Origin: Adiantum capillus-veneris
Taxonomy: Eukaryota; Streptophyta; Polypodiopsida; Polypodiales; Pteridaceae
Direction of reading: 5' to 3'
DNA: 64,000 nt
Assembly: GCA_014529385.2 (NCBI GenBank)
Contig: CM043959.1
Location: 8,645,526 to 8,709,525, forward strand
Each line of letters opens with the position of its first letter. Within the stretch, counting starts at the first letter, position 1. Shown in pieces: positions 35,637 through 48,282 of the stretch. A program made the position numbers and the translations under genes. Under the pieces are notes generated by a model that searched no databases, was not told the origin of the DNA, and saw nothing but the letters and a program-made list of their open reading frames with translations.

Positions 35637-36361
35637 CTCTTGTTGAGCTTGATAACTCTATAAGGAGGTTTGTTAGGTGGTGAACTTCCTAGAAGAAGTT
35701 CAATTGCTTGTTCATCATTACCTCGTTTAGGAGGTATCTCACAAGGGATGTCGTCAATAGAGACATCTTGAAACCCCTTGAGAAAATTGGATAACTCTAA
35801 TTCCTTTTGATTGTGTATATTTTCTTTTGCTAAAACATTAGGTTCATTTTGAGAATCTTTAACAAAAATAATGTACACAGAAATAGAGCTCTTTATTGAC
35901 TTGTTGAAAGCTTGTGTATGCACAATGGGTATGGTGTTACCCATTTCCTTAGCATCTATGTACATATCTCTTTCCCTGAACATAAAGGATATTCTCCTTT
36001 CAAGGAATTTAACATTGGCAGCCATGCAATCAAACCATGGTGCCCCTAGGATTACATCCTCATGTGTGAGAGGAGAGATAAAGAAGTCGTCTTTGTCCAC
36101 ATAGCTTTGGACATGGAGCCTCAATTTCCCGATTAAGGGAGTGAATGAAGATTCTTGCCCCTTGAAAGCACCATCTATGGGTAGGACATTTCCCATCTCG
36201 TAAGCTTGTATGCCTAGCTTGGTGGTTAACTCTCTGGATATGAAATTGTGAGTAGAACCAGGGTCAAAGAGAATAAAAGAATCATGTTCTCTTACCTTTC
36301 CCCAAGCATGACATAAAGGAGATGCTTTGTGGTGAGTTTCCTCCTCTTGGATTTCGACCAA
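35637..36361 (-). pseudogene. Second gypsy copy: protease and RT start
   Basis: A 246-residue frame includes HDSFILFDPGSTHNFISREL, then LIGKLRLHVQSYVDKDDFF, VILGAPWFDCMAAN and a linker up to GSSPPNKPPYRVIKLN, where RT begins and is cut off. It matches the copy at 25.6-26.0 kb closely but is better preserved. Its last residues come from the adjoining LTR. It probably encoded the retropepsin that processed gag-pol, with D-P-G in place of D-[ST]-G. Confidence 0.85.
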
Positions 36362-37887
36362 GGTAGCTGTAGGAGGCTCATGGTGGGTGTTCTTTGAGGA
36401 AAAGCGTGGTACGCATGCCCTTGCTCACCGCACTTGAAACAACGGTTATCCTTGCGATAACGCTCAAGCTCTTCAGGAGAGAGTTTATTTGTAACTTTGT
36501 AAACTCCCTTCTCTTTAGCTTTGTTGGATTTGCCCTTAGGAGACTTTTGGACATTGTCCTTCCCCTTAGGCTCATTGGAACCCTTGTTTTCCGTGGGCTC
36601 AAAATTTCTATTAGCCTCTATTTGGAAATTGATTCGAGAGGCCACCATAGTATGGTGTATAACCACCGATATGGTGCGTGGCCTTTGGGAGTTGACATAC
36701 TCTGCCATTTCTTCAGTTAAGCCCGCACAAATTGTTGCTTTTTCTCTCCAAAATCCAACTTCTTGAAGATAGTGGCTTTGAGTTGTAAGTCCCAAAACTT
36801 GTCTACATATTTGTGAATGGATTCGTATAGGGAGAGAGCTTCAAGCTTCGCCACTCAGTGGGTATTTTGTCTTTGGCATCGGTGGCCAAAAAATGCTTCA
36901 TAATGGAAGGTCTTAAAGCTTTCCATGTTTGTGGAGCTTCATCGTTGGCCCGTAGGCTATACCACCATTGTATGGTGGTCTTTTGAAAGTGCATAGCTAC
37001 ATGGTGTAGCTTAGAGGACTCCATGAAGCCCTCATCTCCAAACGCTACATTGAATTGTTGGATAAAGGCCAAGACTTTGTTCGTAGCACCAAAGCTGCCA
37101 TTGTAGGTAAGGAAAGAGATGCTCTTCTGTCCCTCTTTGAACTTCTTGAGCTTGGATGACCTCTTCCATGCGGCATAGGATTTTCTATGGCCTCTTATTT
37201 TGATGGTTCAAAGGTTGCATCATCACTTTCTTCAGAATGTGAAGAATTTGAGGAAGATGGAGAAAAGGGTGACCTCTTTCTCGCCTTTTTCTTGCCTTGA
37301 CCTTCTTTGTCTTCACCATCACTTCCATAAGAGGAAGAGGATGAAGAAGATGGAGAAGAGGGTGTCCTCTTTCTCACCTTTTTCTTCTCTTGTTTTTTGT
37401 CATCCCTCTTTGAAGTAGGGTGTGGAGAAGTATGTCATGGTCTTCTTCGTTTTGGAGGTGATCGAGAGCGTTTAGCCCGCCATCTTCGTGGAGCCATCTC
37501 TGCCAAGGTGGAAGGAGAGTCACTTCTTTCTCGTTCCTTCAGTGGGGGACTCTTGAATTCTCCTTTGAGAAGGAGATGCGTCATCAAGAAAAAAAATTAT
37601 GAGCCCTTCATATGGATATCTTCTTCTTTCCGAATCGGAGAGAGGCCTCTTTTGGAAGTCTTGCAAGGAGGCTTTCTAGGTGCTCTCTCGTCATGGTGGG
37701 GAGCTTAGAGAATCCCATGAGCACGAAGCTGCCATTGCACTTCACTTTGGAGGGATGGATTACCCATGGCTTGTTGAAGCCTAGAAACAAGATAGTTAAC
37801 AAGCATCGGGGAATCATTAGTAGCCTTCTCATTAGCAAATTCAAAGTTATCAACATTAATTTCACTCTCTTTACTATTTTCAACCAT
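36292..37887 (-). pseudogene. Second gypsy copy: gag with zinc knuckle
   Basis: The N-terminus starts at 37887 (MVENSKESEINVDNFEF, NYLVSRLQQAMGNPSLQSEV). A Ser/Lys-rich stretch lies at 37195-37377, the capsid part at 36803-37072 (FIQQFNVAFGDEGFMESSK, IQWWYSLRANDEAPQTWKAL) and the C-terminal part at 36292-36795 with FCAGL-like residues, AEYVNSQRPRT and the knuckle CFKCGEQGHAYHAF. The fourth ligand is Phe instead of Cys. Frames shift between the parts. Confidence 0.85.
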
Positions 37888-37995
37888 CCTAACAACTTTT
37901 AGGTGTAAACTGTTTAGGTGTACTTTGGCACTTCAAGCCCTAGTTGCTACTCCTCTTTACCCCTTTAGAAAAAGCACTCAAGCTACTGTACCCAT

Positions 37996-38008
37996 TTCTC
38001 GGATACCA
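37996..38008 (-). other. Degenerate primer binding site of second gypsy copy
   Basis: The minus strand reads ATGGTATCCGAGA, resembling the Met-type site TGGTATCAGAGC, between gag and the LTR. Confidence 0.55.
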
Positions 38009-38009
38009 T

Positions 38010-39274
38010 TAACTTCAAGCACTAAGCAAAACACTTTTCAAACACAACATCAATTCCCTCACGGTCTCAGACCCAAGACCTCACACACCTTCGAAGATGG
38101 TGAGAGCTAGCGGGGTATGAGAGTAGATTGAGAGGAAGAAGAAGTATTCTTACGAGAAAGATGTACATCTTCTCACATAATCACTCATATTAGAATTGGT
38201 TAGCTTAGTAATTAGCATGGTAGAGGAGATGAGCATGCATTGAAGCTTGGATTTTGCCTGGATTTGCATCACAAAGCCAAGAGTTCTTGGTGTAGGCCTC
38301 CTTTCTCACAAGCTTGGAGTAGGTGGTAAGCTTTCTATTAAAGCTTGAGAAGAAGAGAGAGAGTCTTCTTGCTTCACACATCAATTGTGTTTGTGTGTAA
38401 GTCAATAATTCCTTTGAAAAATCAGCCCCCTCTCTCTCTTGGTCGACCCCTCTTGCTATTTGCTCATGCTCACATCCTATTGGACCTCCCGAGCCTCAAC
38501 CAATGGAAATTAATCAGCATAAGTGATAGAGTTTTGACATGTGTCCCTCTTCCCCCTTTTGTGAGAGCTTTAGGTAATTAATAAATGCAACTAAACTCTC
38601 ATTGGACCCCTTTGCCTCCTGGACAATAGGAATCAGGCAAGCCATTGGGCTGCTAAATGCTCATTGGATCCCTTAGGAGACTGCCCAATAGTCTTCTAGA
38701 GAGCTTAATTCTTATTGGTTCTTTTATTAAGTGTTTTTAAATTGATTAAACTAGATTTACTCTAGTCTAATTCTCATTGGTCCACCTCCAAGGTCATCCA
38801 ATAGGATTTGAGTACACCTTGTGGGTATCTGGGCTAGGGAGCTGACATGTGTCCCTTATTCCCTTTGTGTAAAGGGAGCTTGTGTGTGTGTGTGAGAGTT
38901 TCTCTCTCATCTCCTACAACTAGGGCTTGATCCCTCCTATGTAGGGATGCATGAAGACTTTTGGGACACACACAAAGCATCCAATTTCCCTAATGTTTGA
39001 CCTTGGACACAGCCTTTGAATTTTGAAACCTTAGCATTTTGGAAGTCTTAATGGGCTGAACCTTAGGGCCTTTTAAGCCCATTGTTGCGCATTTCTCTTT
39101 TGCAGATGCCCCCCCCTTTGGATCTCTATTTTCCCTCCTTTGGATCCCTAATGTGATCGGTCTGCCAGCTTAACCAATATTCTAGCCTTTTCTCCCCTAG
39201 CACTTCCCCATATTAAATGATCAGTTTAACATGACAAAATCATTTAGGAGAATTAGATATTGATTATTATGACA
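38010..39274 (-). repeat. 5' LTR of the second gypsy copy
   Basis: It shares words with the LTRs at 19.6-21.3 and 27.8-29.7 kb: cacaccttcgaaga..gagagctagc near 38090, and the end aaatgatcagtttaacatga near 39210. The outer end is ATTATGACA (39274). The inner edge is approximate. Confidence 0.65.
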
Positions 39275-39830
39275 TAGTTTTTCCCTTATATGTAATTCAT
39301 TGCATGGTTGCACTATGAGTGCAGTGAATTCCTCTCCTCTCCGCTATCTCATTAGAAAAAATATTGACTTTGCATGGGCCTTGTAAGGAATCCAATTTTT
39401 TAAGGATTAAAGCTAATGATGTGTAGGGTTAAGGGGACAAGTGAATTCAAGAGGCTAGTTTTGCATAGGCCTTTCTAGCCTTTTTTTAAGGTACATGTAG
39501 GATGTGAGTCACTTTATCTCTGTAGATTTTTGAAAGTAAATGGAGTAAAGGAGTGTGGCCACATTAGCAAAAACATGTGTCATTAAAATCATTTTACTTA
39601 TTTTTTACTTAAAACTCCCCCCCAACATATATCCATATAAAAAAACCATTTTTTGACCTACAATCACTGAAAGTCCACTTTTTCAAAATATTTTTCCCCC
39701 TAAAAAGTGGCTTTGTTTTCTCCTCCTCCTCCCTTCTCCCCCTCTCCTCTCCTTGCCTTGCCCCTTTCCCTACTCCCAGATCTGCCTTTCCCCCGTCTCT
39801 CTTTTCATCCTTTGCTTCCTCACATATTAG
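39275..39830. other. No gene; CT-rich stretch before a possible exon
   Basis: Plain sequence, then a strongly CT-rich part at 39715-39800 that would suit a 5' untranslated leader. Confidence 0.4.
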
Positions 39831-39833
39831 ATT

Positions 39834-39983
39834 CCATGGTGCTCACAAACATCATATACCGTGTGCCTCCACCACCACATACTCCACACACCAAAAGAGT
39901 ACATATTCTCTTGCGTAGAGAGCTTGCACCAAAGGCAACACGTGAGGGTGAGCAGAGGTCATCACAAGAACGTCGCGCCATCG
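39834..39983 (+). CDS. Possible orphan first exon
   Basis: After a CT-rich stretch, ATG at about 39836 opens a frame with basic character (YRVPPPPHTPHTKRVHILL, then REGEQRSSQERRAIG) and reaches a good splice donor (cg|gtaagaag) near 39983. No downstream exon or homology is recognised. It may be a chance frame or a captured gene fragment. Confidence 0.2.
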
Positions 39984-40059
39984 GTAAGAAGAATGTCGAA
40001 ATTTCGTTGGATGTTCATTTGTACCCTTACCATCCAATAGGCCTCTTTCATCCATCCTT

Positions 40060-41380
40060 TAATAGCCTTTAGACATTTCTTTAGTATATTGGGAGGGGAG
40101 AAGCAGGCTTGTTAGTTTATTGCAAGCGGTTTTCCAAGGGTACAACTGATTCTTAGCATTTGTGGATGCACAAATGTCAATCTCTTCAGCTCAAAATAGT
40201 GGCATTACAACAAATTCTTACCTTCGGAGAGGGAGGTTGAAACTCTCAAACAAATAATTCACGAAAAGGATACCCACATTATTGAGCGATCCCCAACCCA
40301 CAAACTCTACAAGTTTAAATGGGGGCCTTGACAGGTCTCTAGGCCCAATGAAAAACAAGTCTCTAACTAAGAAAGTCCAGGGAACGCGCCCTTACCATTA
40401 GCAATGGTTTGAGACCATGGCCCTTGAAAAAGACCTAGTCCTGTCTCGCAAGCAAAAAACTATACAATAATTCTAAAAGATTGAAAACTTTGTTGGCCCT
40501 ATAAATTTTGCACAAGGCTAAGGAATCCTTTTCCAACCCTTTTTTCTCTCTACAAGTGTGAGAGAAGCCATTGGTAGATTCCCCTTCGAATGGAGAAGTT
40601 TTTATAAACCATAGTGCAACAAGAATGGATAGTTCACCGACTAATCGGGTCCACCTATCCATGCTCAACAACCCAAGTTGATGCCCACTTTCCACCCCCG
40701 CACTCACACATGATACTTTGTTATTTAATTACTACCACGTTCTTATCACAATTAAAATAATGATTCTTTTTATCTTTCATAACAGTAATTCATTAAAGTA
40801 AACCTTCAAAGAAGTATTGAAAACATTATTTTACAAACAAACATGTTTAGACTTAAGACAAGATATTGTCAAACTTAAGTATCTCTGACCAATACTGGCT
40901 TGTCTCAAGAACACATGTATAGGGGGTAAAAAAAAGGTACCCATTCCTTATTCATAAGAAATCGGGGTGGAAAAAGACATCACCCAAAGTCCGGGAGCGC
41001 ATACGCCAAACTAGTTGCCCATACAACTAGGTGGTTCCCCTACGATAAAAACAATATGGTAAGTAGTATCCAAAAACATACACATGTACGGGGTAAAGAC
41101 TCCACGTACACGGAGGTAACCGACTCATTCGTGGCTGAATCACCATCATTACTCAGCACCTGGAGTAAAAATATTCCAAGGAATGAGAGGTGCCTTGAGA
41201 CAAGCTGTTGTCTTAAGGATGATCAATCATTCTTTCCTAGGTCAACCAGTCTTAGCCCAAACAATTCTTTTCTAATTACAAACAATGCACGTTGGTTTCT
41301 TGGAAGTTACCTTCCATTTTCGGCCAGTTATTCCTTTTTTTATTCTTACTCACTCCTTACGTATGCAATGTTAACTTATT
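40060..41380. other. No certain gene
   Basis: A minus-strand open stretch at 40435-40707 (90 residues) contains LSMDRWTRLVGELSILVALW but matches no family I know. The rest shows no coding signal. Confidence 0.35.
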
Positions 41381-41429
41381 AAACAACTTAAACTATTAAA
41401 ATACTTGATTGAATAATGGAACACCCACC

Positions 41430-41596
41430 TAGTACTGATCGGCCATCTGCTGTTGTGCTGGCGCCTGAAGACTCTCCTGCATAGGCCTACTACTAGGCCC
41501 AGTTTCATGGTCATGGGATACCCTAATCTTCTTGTTAGTTGCATCATCCTCATCGGACTAAGGATTTCCCCGGGTCCTCTTCAGAGCCATAGTGAT
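41430..41596 (-). pseudogene. Possible gag N-terminus
   Basis: The minus strand from about 41594 reads MALKRTRGNP, a stop, then SDEDDATNKKIRVSHDHE and a Gln-rich part ending QQQMADQY. The basic start and acidic, Gln-rich sequence resemble gypsy gag N-termini. It lies downstream (minus direction) of the LTR ending at 44401. Confidence 0.4.
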
Positions 41597-41649
41597 AGCC
41601 TTATAAAAAGGTACTTAATCAATTAGAGAATGAATTAAATAATCTCTCT

Positions 41650-43510
41650 TATTTCTTTTACCCAAAAATAGGGATTTTTGGACTTGGTAAATATCTTCGA
41701 TAAACATCTAGTTGAGATATTTTTATCTTAACTTCCTAGTAGTATTATTGTGCTTCCATATTTATCCTATAGCTATCAAAAATATTTTACTAATCTCCTT
41801 ATTTACATTCTCTTTAAAAATACCATAACCTAGCTTTATTAATTTATGAATTACTTATTTGCTCATGGGATATTTATCCTAGGTAGATTTTGATGTATTA
41901 TAATCTTAGTAATTATCTTGATAGCTTCTAAATTGATTTATTAATTTTCCCATTTAATTTCTAGTCAAAATCACACAATATTATCTTAAGTAGTTAGCAA
42001 AATTGAATATCGATACTTAAGATAATTATCTCAACTTTTTAATGATGTTTCCCATCTTTTTTTTATTACTATGTAATTATATAAACTAATTAGCTAATTT
42101 ACCTTCTTAATTTATATTCAAAATCAGATAATATTAGCTAAGGTAGTTAGCTAAACTAATTATCTATAGTTAAGATAATTATCCCAAATTCCTCGTGTTG
42201 TTTTTATCTTTGGTAATTACTATGTATTTATATAAACTAATTAGATAATTTTCTTTCTCAGTTTATAGTCAAAATCAAACAATATGAGCTAGGGTAATCA
42301 ACTAAACTAATTATTTCTACTTAAGGTAATAATCTTGACTTCCTAATTCTATTTTCCATCTTTGGTAATTACTATGTAGTTATATACACTATTTTTTTAA
42401 TTTTCTCTTTCAATTTATAATAAGAAATAGACTATTTTATCTTAATTAATTTTTTAAACTAATTTTTTGCTCATGGCCTTATCATCTTCGCTTTCTAGCA
42501 GTGATTTTTAGCTATGATAGTTACTGTATATTTATCTAAGCGATTTAGCTAATTTCCTCCTTCAATTTATGCTTTAAAAATGTAATTTTAGCCTAATTAA
42601 ATAGATAAAATAATGAATTTTAGCTATGATAATTACTATATAATTATCTAGTTTCCTCCTTCAATTTATGCTTAAATTACACAATTCTAGCCTAATTAAT
42701 TAGCTAAAATAAGTTTTTAATCATGACCTAATTATCTTCGTTTTCTAACAGTGATTTTTAGCTATGATAACTATTGTATAATCATCTAAATTGATTAAGC
42801 TAATTTTCCATTTTAATTTATGCTTAAAAATAGATAATTTTAGCGTAATTAATTAGCTAAACCAATTTTCTATTTATGACCTAGTTATCTTGGCTTCCTT
42901 GGACAAATATTTCTAGCTATGATAATTGCTCTATAATTATCTAAGTGATTTAGCTAGTTTCCCCCTTTAATTTATGCTTAAAAACAGATAGTTGTAGCCT
43001 AATTAATTAGTTAAACTAGTATTTTTTTCATAGCCTAATTATCTTGGCTTCCTAACAGTGATTTCTAGCTATGATAATTATTGTATAATTATATATCTAG
43101 GTGATTTAGCTAGTTTCCCCCTTTAATTTATACTTAAAAACAAATAATTTTAGCTTAATTAATTAGCTAAACTAATTTTTTGTTCAAGGCCTAGTTATCT
43201 TGGGTTCCTAATCATGATATCTAGCTATGATAATTACTGTATAATTATTTAAGTGATTTAGCTAATTTCCTTTTTTAATTTATGCTTAAAAGCAGATAAT
43301 TTTAGCCTAATTAATTATCTAAACTAATTTTTTGTTCATGGCCTAATTACATTGACATTTTAACAAGGTTTTCTAGTTTTGATAAGTACTGTGTAATTAT
43401 CTAAGTGTGTTAACTAGTTTTTCCTTTATTTTATGCCTAAAAATAGTTAATTTTTTCCTAGTTAATTGGGTAGATTACTCAAAAAATTAAGATCTAATTT
43501 CTTTGGCTTT
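41650..43510. repeat. AT-rich ~150-bp tandem array
   Basis: Units marked by agctatgataattactgta recur at about 42511, 42622, 42761, 42915, 43067, 43222 and 43370. More diverged units (taattactatgta) lie at about 42065, 42225 and 42366. The spacing is mostly 140-155 bp. Each unit also has agcctaattaattagctaaa. No coding potential. Confidence 0.85.
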
Positions 43511-43529
43511 TAAACAGCATAACCAAGCC

Positions 43530-44401
43530 CTAAAGTTTATACTATAATTATTTAGGCTAAAAAAACTATTATTTCATAGATCAACCTAAAATTAATCATT
43601 TTTAGATTAATATGGAGTAATTAACTAATTAGATTACTGATCAAGCTTAAGAAATTAGTGATCAGTAGCCTAATGATAATTTCTAGAGTAGTTAATAATA
43701 GGGAATGCTTAATCTCCTTAATTTATAGTTTAATTAGAAAAACTAGTCAAAACTTAAGCTATTTTCTTAATTAACTAAAATTAAACTAATTTCCTCAATT
43801 AGTTACAAAGAGTTTTTTCTCTCTAAGTAATTTATGTGAGGTATTCATTTATTCAAAAGAGAATTTTGTCAGGAAACCGAGTCTCAGCTCTATTGTGGAG
43901 AGCGGAGCCTATTTATAGAGTTTTACGGCTCAGACTGTGTTTGGTAGTTTCTTTCACTACAAGGCAGTCCCTAGTCTCTTCCTAGTGCCCCTACTGCTTA
44001 ATTTGGTCTCGGGAGGCTCATCATTGCTCCACACATTCTCCAAATGCTATATCGATCCGGCTATTTTTTTGAGCTATTACATGCTTACTTTGGAAAATAT
44101 CTCTAAATATCTAAAATATCTAGAGGTTTAATGATAAAAATCTTTTACAACAATGATTACCAAGACCTTATATTTTTTTAGTTAATTTAATAAACAATAT
44201 AAACTTCCAATGGCCATAGCTGTGTCGGTTTTATCTGAATTCAATTCTAAAAATTTCTAACCATAGTAAAGTCATGATTACGGTTCCAAAAATACCAATA
44301 TTTTCCAAGGTTGGACAATTCTACATTGATTTTTCAATAATCATATTAGTTTGATTAAGCTTTATACAATCTTTAAGGTTTCAAAAATTGGAAACCTTAC
44401 A
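43530..44401 (-). repeat. Gypsy LTR (outer part), inner edge uncertain
   Basis: The minus strand starts TGTAAGGTTTCC directly after a ttaagttggggtga polypurine tract at 44402-44415. It contains the TATA box at 43905-43922 and AATAAA near 43855. The inner end is not determined; the ~150-bp array may lie within or just after it. Confidence 0.55.
43905..43922 (-). promoter_or_regulatory. TATA box of a minus-strand gypsy LTR
   Basis: The minus strand reads CTATAAATAGGC, about 480 bp inside the LTR that starts at 44401, the expected U3 promoter position. Confidence 0.6.
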
Positions 44402-45092
44402 ATCACCCCAACTTAAGGAATTGAGATGTCCTCATCTCAACCAAAATTGGGAAAGTCTTCAGTAGGGTAGTTCTTTCATTTTACTAGATGCTATTTGATT
44501 ACTCTGTTTTGCAGGCTTCTTTCCCTAGTTTCGAGAATACAATCTGGTTGGAGTTCAAGAATTCCTTGTTTTTGCATCACAATCTGTTCGTCCTCTAGAG
44601 TGTGCTTGGGGTTTCGGATATAAGGTTTTAGGAGACTGATATGGAATACATTATGAACCTTGAGGTGTTCAAGTAGCTTTAATTTTTAAGCTTGATCATT
44701 GATTACCTTTATCACTATAAGGTCCATAATATCTAGGGCTAAGTTTTTTGAATTTTTCAAAAGATAGATTGCTTCTCTTTGTCCGGACTACAAGGATTAC
44801 TTTATCCCCTTGTTTGAAAACCCGATCATACCATTTTTTATTAGCATAATGTTTTTAGCAGCTTGAATGTCTTGTCGTATGGCCCTAGTTTGGGCGTCCA
44901 TCTCTTCCAGCATTTTTTTTGAAGCTTCTACTCTTGTAGTGGGGTCAAAAATGTTAAGGGGTGATATACATTCATGCCCATAAAGTGCATTAAAAGGTGA
45001 CATCTCAATGCTTTTATGGAATGAATAATTATAGGAAAATTCCGCCAAAGGAAGAAATTGTATCCATTTCCAACAGGGATTTAATATTTACG
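44402..45092 (-). pseudogene. Chromovirus-like gypsy integrase end
   Basis: The frame 44797-45048 reads EFSYNYSFHKSIEMSPFNAL, YGHECISPLNIF and a helix with EEMDAQTRAIRQDIQAAKN, matching the integrase C-terminal half of plant gypsy elements (usual EFAYNNSxHSSIGMTPFEALYG). Upstream, WKWIQFLPL continues to about 45090. Toward the LTR the 3' end reads DEDISIP before the polypurine tract. The piece is truncated at about 45092 and carries stops. Confidence 0.85.
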
Positions 45093-45299
45093 TAATTGTG
45101 TCAAATTTTGTGTGATCACAAGGTCTTATTGACACATTTAAATGATCACAATAAACATGATCACACAAAACCCGGTTAATGGTGACTTCCAAACCCACAA
45201 AATTCCCGCCGGGCTTTTCAGTATTTCCGGCGGGCCCGCCAGGCTTAATCATTTTCCCTGCGGGCCCGTCGGGGTTACTCAAAAGCACGGCGGACTGTC

Positions 45300-45316
45300 A
45301 GCGTTATATATACGCG
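45300..45316 (+). promoter_or_regulatory. TATA-like element upstream of GA tract
   Basis: gttatatatacgcggg lies in GC-rich sequence 55 bp before a GA tract. It could be a promoter for the dispersed repeat; no gene follows. Confidence 0.3.
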
Positions 45317-45359
45317 GGCTTGATCGATCCTGTTGGGTGTATTATCTTCTTTCTTTCAT

Positions 45360-45360
45360 C

Positions 45361-45421
<61 letters not shown>

Positions 45422-46030
45422 CGACCACCTATGCAAGTACGTAGAGAGGACAGAGGAGAGAGGGAGAGAGGGGGTCGTGTGGGAGCGTGCTCTGTGTTGC
45501 AGTGCGCGGTAGCAGCAGATTACTTGATTACACGATCCGGGTATGTGTTGTGTGTGTGTGTATACGTTGTGTGGTAGCGTGCCTTTTGTCGTAGTGCACG
45601 GCTGTAATAAGGTACCTTATCACACAATGGGAGTATGTGGGTAAGTTGTTCTATGGAATAGTGCTTATCACAGGGGCATCACCTCTGTGACGTGGGGAAG
45701 ATGGTGTCCTTGTGGTAAGTATTGACTTACTGTCTCGGTACTACGTCAATAACGCAACGAATCTAGTATCCTTATCGTAAGTCAAATGCCCTTCCCCTTT
45801 CCCAAAAAACATATGGGTATCGGTCGGTAACGCGGCAATATGATGTTCATATGTAGGCCATTTTTTTTCCTTAGATTCAGGTGGCACTCGGTCGGTAGCG
45901 CAGCTAATACAGTGTCGTTTGTTAGAAGCATATGTTTTGCATAAATGTGGCGTTCAGGTCGCTAATCCAAGTAATAAGTATATGATATGCTTGGTCAGTA
46001 ACACGGCTGTGAAGAGTATTTCATATACAA
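45360..46030 (+). repeat. Dispersed structured repeat, copy 2 (plus)
   Basis: It matches the minus strand of 17885-18500. It starts with a (GA)27 tract (45364-45417), has a tandem pair of ~102-bp units (45480 and 45582: agcgtgc...agtgc.cgg) and four spaced words of the type ggtcggtaacgcggc (about 45830, 45890, 45955 and 46003). Confidence 0.65.
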
Positions 46031-46079
46031 AATGTATAAATTGTTTGATTTTGTTGTTTTTAACATGTGTATTTTGAAA

Positions 46080-46420
46080 TTATATACTAGCTAATCATAT
46101 TCAAAAGAATACTTTATTCATCAATCATCATTGAATTAAATGTTCCATTTATATAAATTACATGTAAAAAAGTATTTGCACACAAATTGCATGTTTAATA
46201 TTGTTTTTTAATCTTTTTAAAGGACTCTCAAGCATTATTGCTATTTTTAATGATTCATTTAAATAAATTCTCTGTAAAAAATCTAAATGCACACATTTTG
46301 CATGTGAAATATTCTTTTGTATCTTTTTAAAGAGCATCAATTATCATCACTTTTTGATTGCTACATTTACATAAATTCTATGTGAAAAAGTATGTGAACA
46401 CAATTTGCTAGTCCAATTTG
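46080..46420. repeat. Three ~110-bp tandem units
   Basis: The words tgtaaaaaa (or tgtgaaaaa) and aatctttttaaa recur at about 46163, 46273 and 46381. AT-rich, no coding potential. Confidence 0.7.
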
Positions 46421-46455
46421 TATACTTCAAATGTTTTAAATGTTTTTGAAGTTTT

Positions 46456-46640
46456 CACTACAACACTACATGAAGATATCGACGCGTATATATCGATGGC
46501 CATGCTTTTCCACGTGTATATCGACGTAATTAACGTGCGTTGCTATACGCGTCGATATATGCATCGCAGTGTGCGTCGATATACGCATGGAAAGGCTTTA
46601 TTTGCCACGTGTATATCCACGCGTATATCCACGCATATAG
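46456..46640. repeat. CACTA left end and subterminal repeats
   Basis: The terminal CACTACAACACTACATG is followed by at least seven copies in both orientations of cgtcgatat-like words, the presumed binding sites of the TnpA-type protein. Confidence 0.85.
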
Positions 46641-46759
46641 CGACGCAAAAAAAATTGGGTGAAAAAAGCAAAACCCGCGCGCAGAGGCCATTTTTGCCTG
46701 CTCAGATCTTGCCCGAAACCTGCTGTGTAGGTATTATGTCCATCTCGGCCCCCCCCCCA

Positions 46760-47339
<580 letters not shown>

Positions 47340-47795
47340 TAATGTATGCTTAGCAAATTAAAATTAAAGGAAAAAAATTAAAGAGAGAAATGAAATGAAA
47401 TGTTATATTAACGTCTCCGAAAGGCCAAAGTGACCTATGAGACATGAGACAAGAAAGTTACAATGTGATGGATCTAATACAAAGTCAGAGTAAGAAGATG
47501 ACAAAATAAAATATTATGGAATCCTAAACTGCTGGGTGTGGACTAAACGACTAAACCAGCTAGTTGGGATAGGTAGCTAGATCATAGGAGATCCAGCATC
47601 TGTCGCTGGCGGATCTCATCAATCTCCTCCATGGTCAGTAGTTGGACCGGGCGTTGTGCATGTCGAGCCAAAGTGACCTAGCTAGATCCTCTTATGCAGC
47701 CTCTGTCGATGTTGTGTAGTCCTCCGCAGTCATGGGCATCTAGATCTCCCTAGCTCAGTCACTCGTTCGATCAGTAGAGAGATAGGGAAGTAGAG

Positions 47796-47797
<2 letters not shown>

Positions 47798-47875
<78 letters not shown>

Positions 47876-48000
47876 GGAAGTGGAGAGCGAGACAGAGAGA
47901 GATAGAAAAATAGGGAAATAGAGAGAGAAAGAGAGATAGAGAGAGCGAGATCGAGAGAGAGAGAGAGAGAAAGAGAGATAGCGAGAGCAAGATCGAGAGA
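47798..48000. repeat. GA-rich microsatellite
   Basis: A ~75-bp GA tract followed by imperfect gagata/gagcga variants, just upstream of the TNP2-like gene. Confidence 0.95.
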
Positions 48001-48235
48001 TAGGGTACATAGACAGAGAAGAAACTATGGAACTAAAAGAGGCAAAGGGGTTTTGCCTGCTACATGCATTGCCATGTACGCCTGGGAGTGCACGTATGTG
48101 TCTACCCATATAGGATTTGACCAATAAAGACGAGATTTTGACCCGGTGGTCCTGATCTCCGTACACCTCTGGACCGAGGTGTACGGAGATTGGGCAAGAC
48201 TAGAGAATGCGAGGTAGTTTACATTGTGAGGAGTA

Positions 48236-48257
48236 TATATATATATATATATATATT
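48236..48257. repeat. AT microsatellite
   Basis: A short (AT)n run 30-45 bp upstream of the first TNP2-like exon. It could double as a TATA element. Confidence 0.8.
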
Positions 48258-48282
48258 AAAACAACATTCATAATCATTGTAG

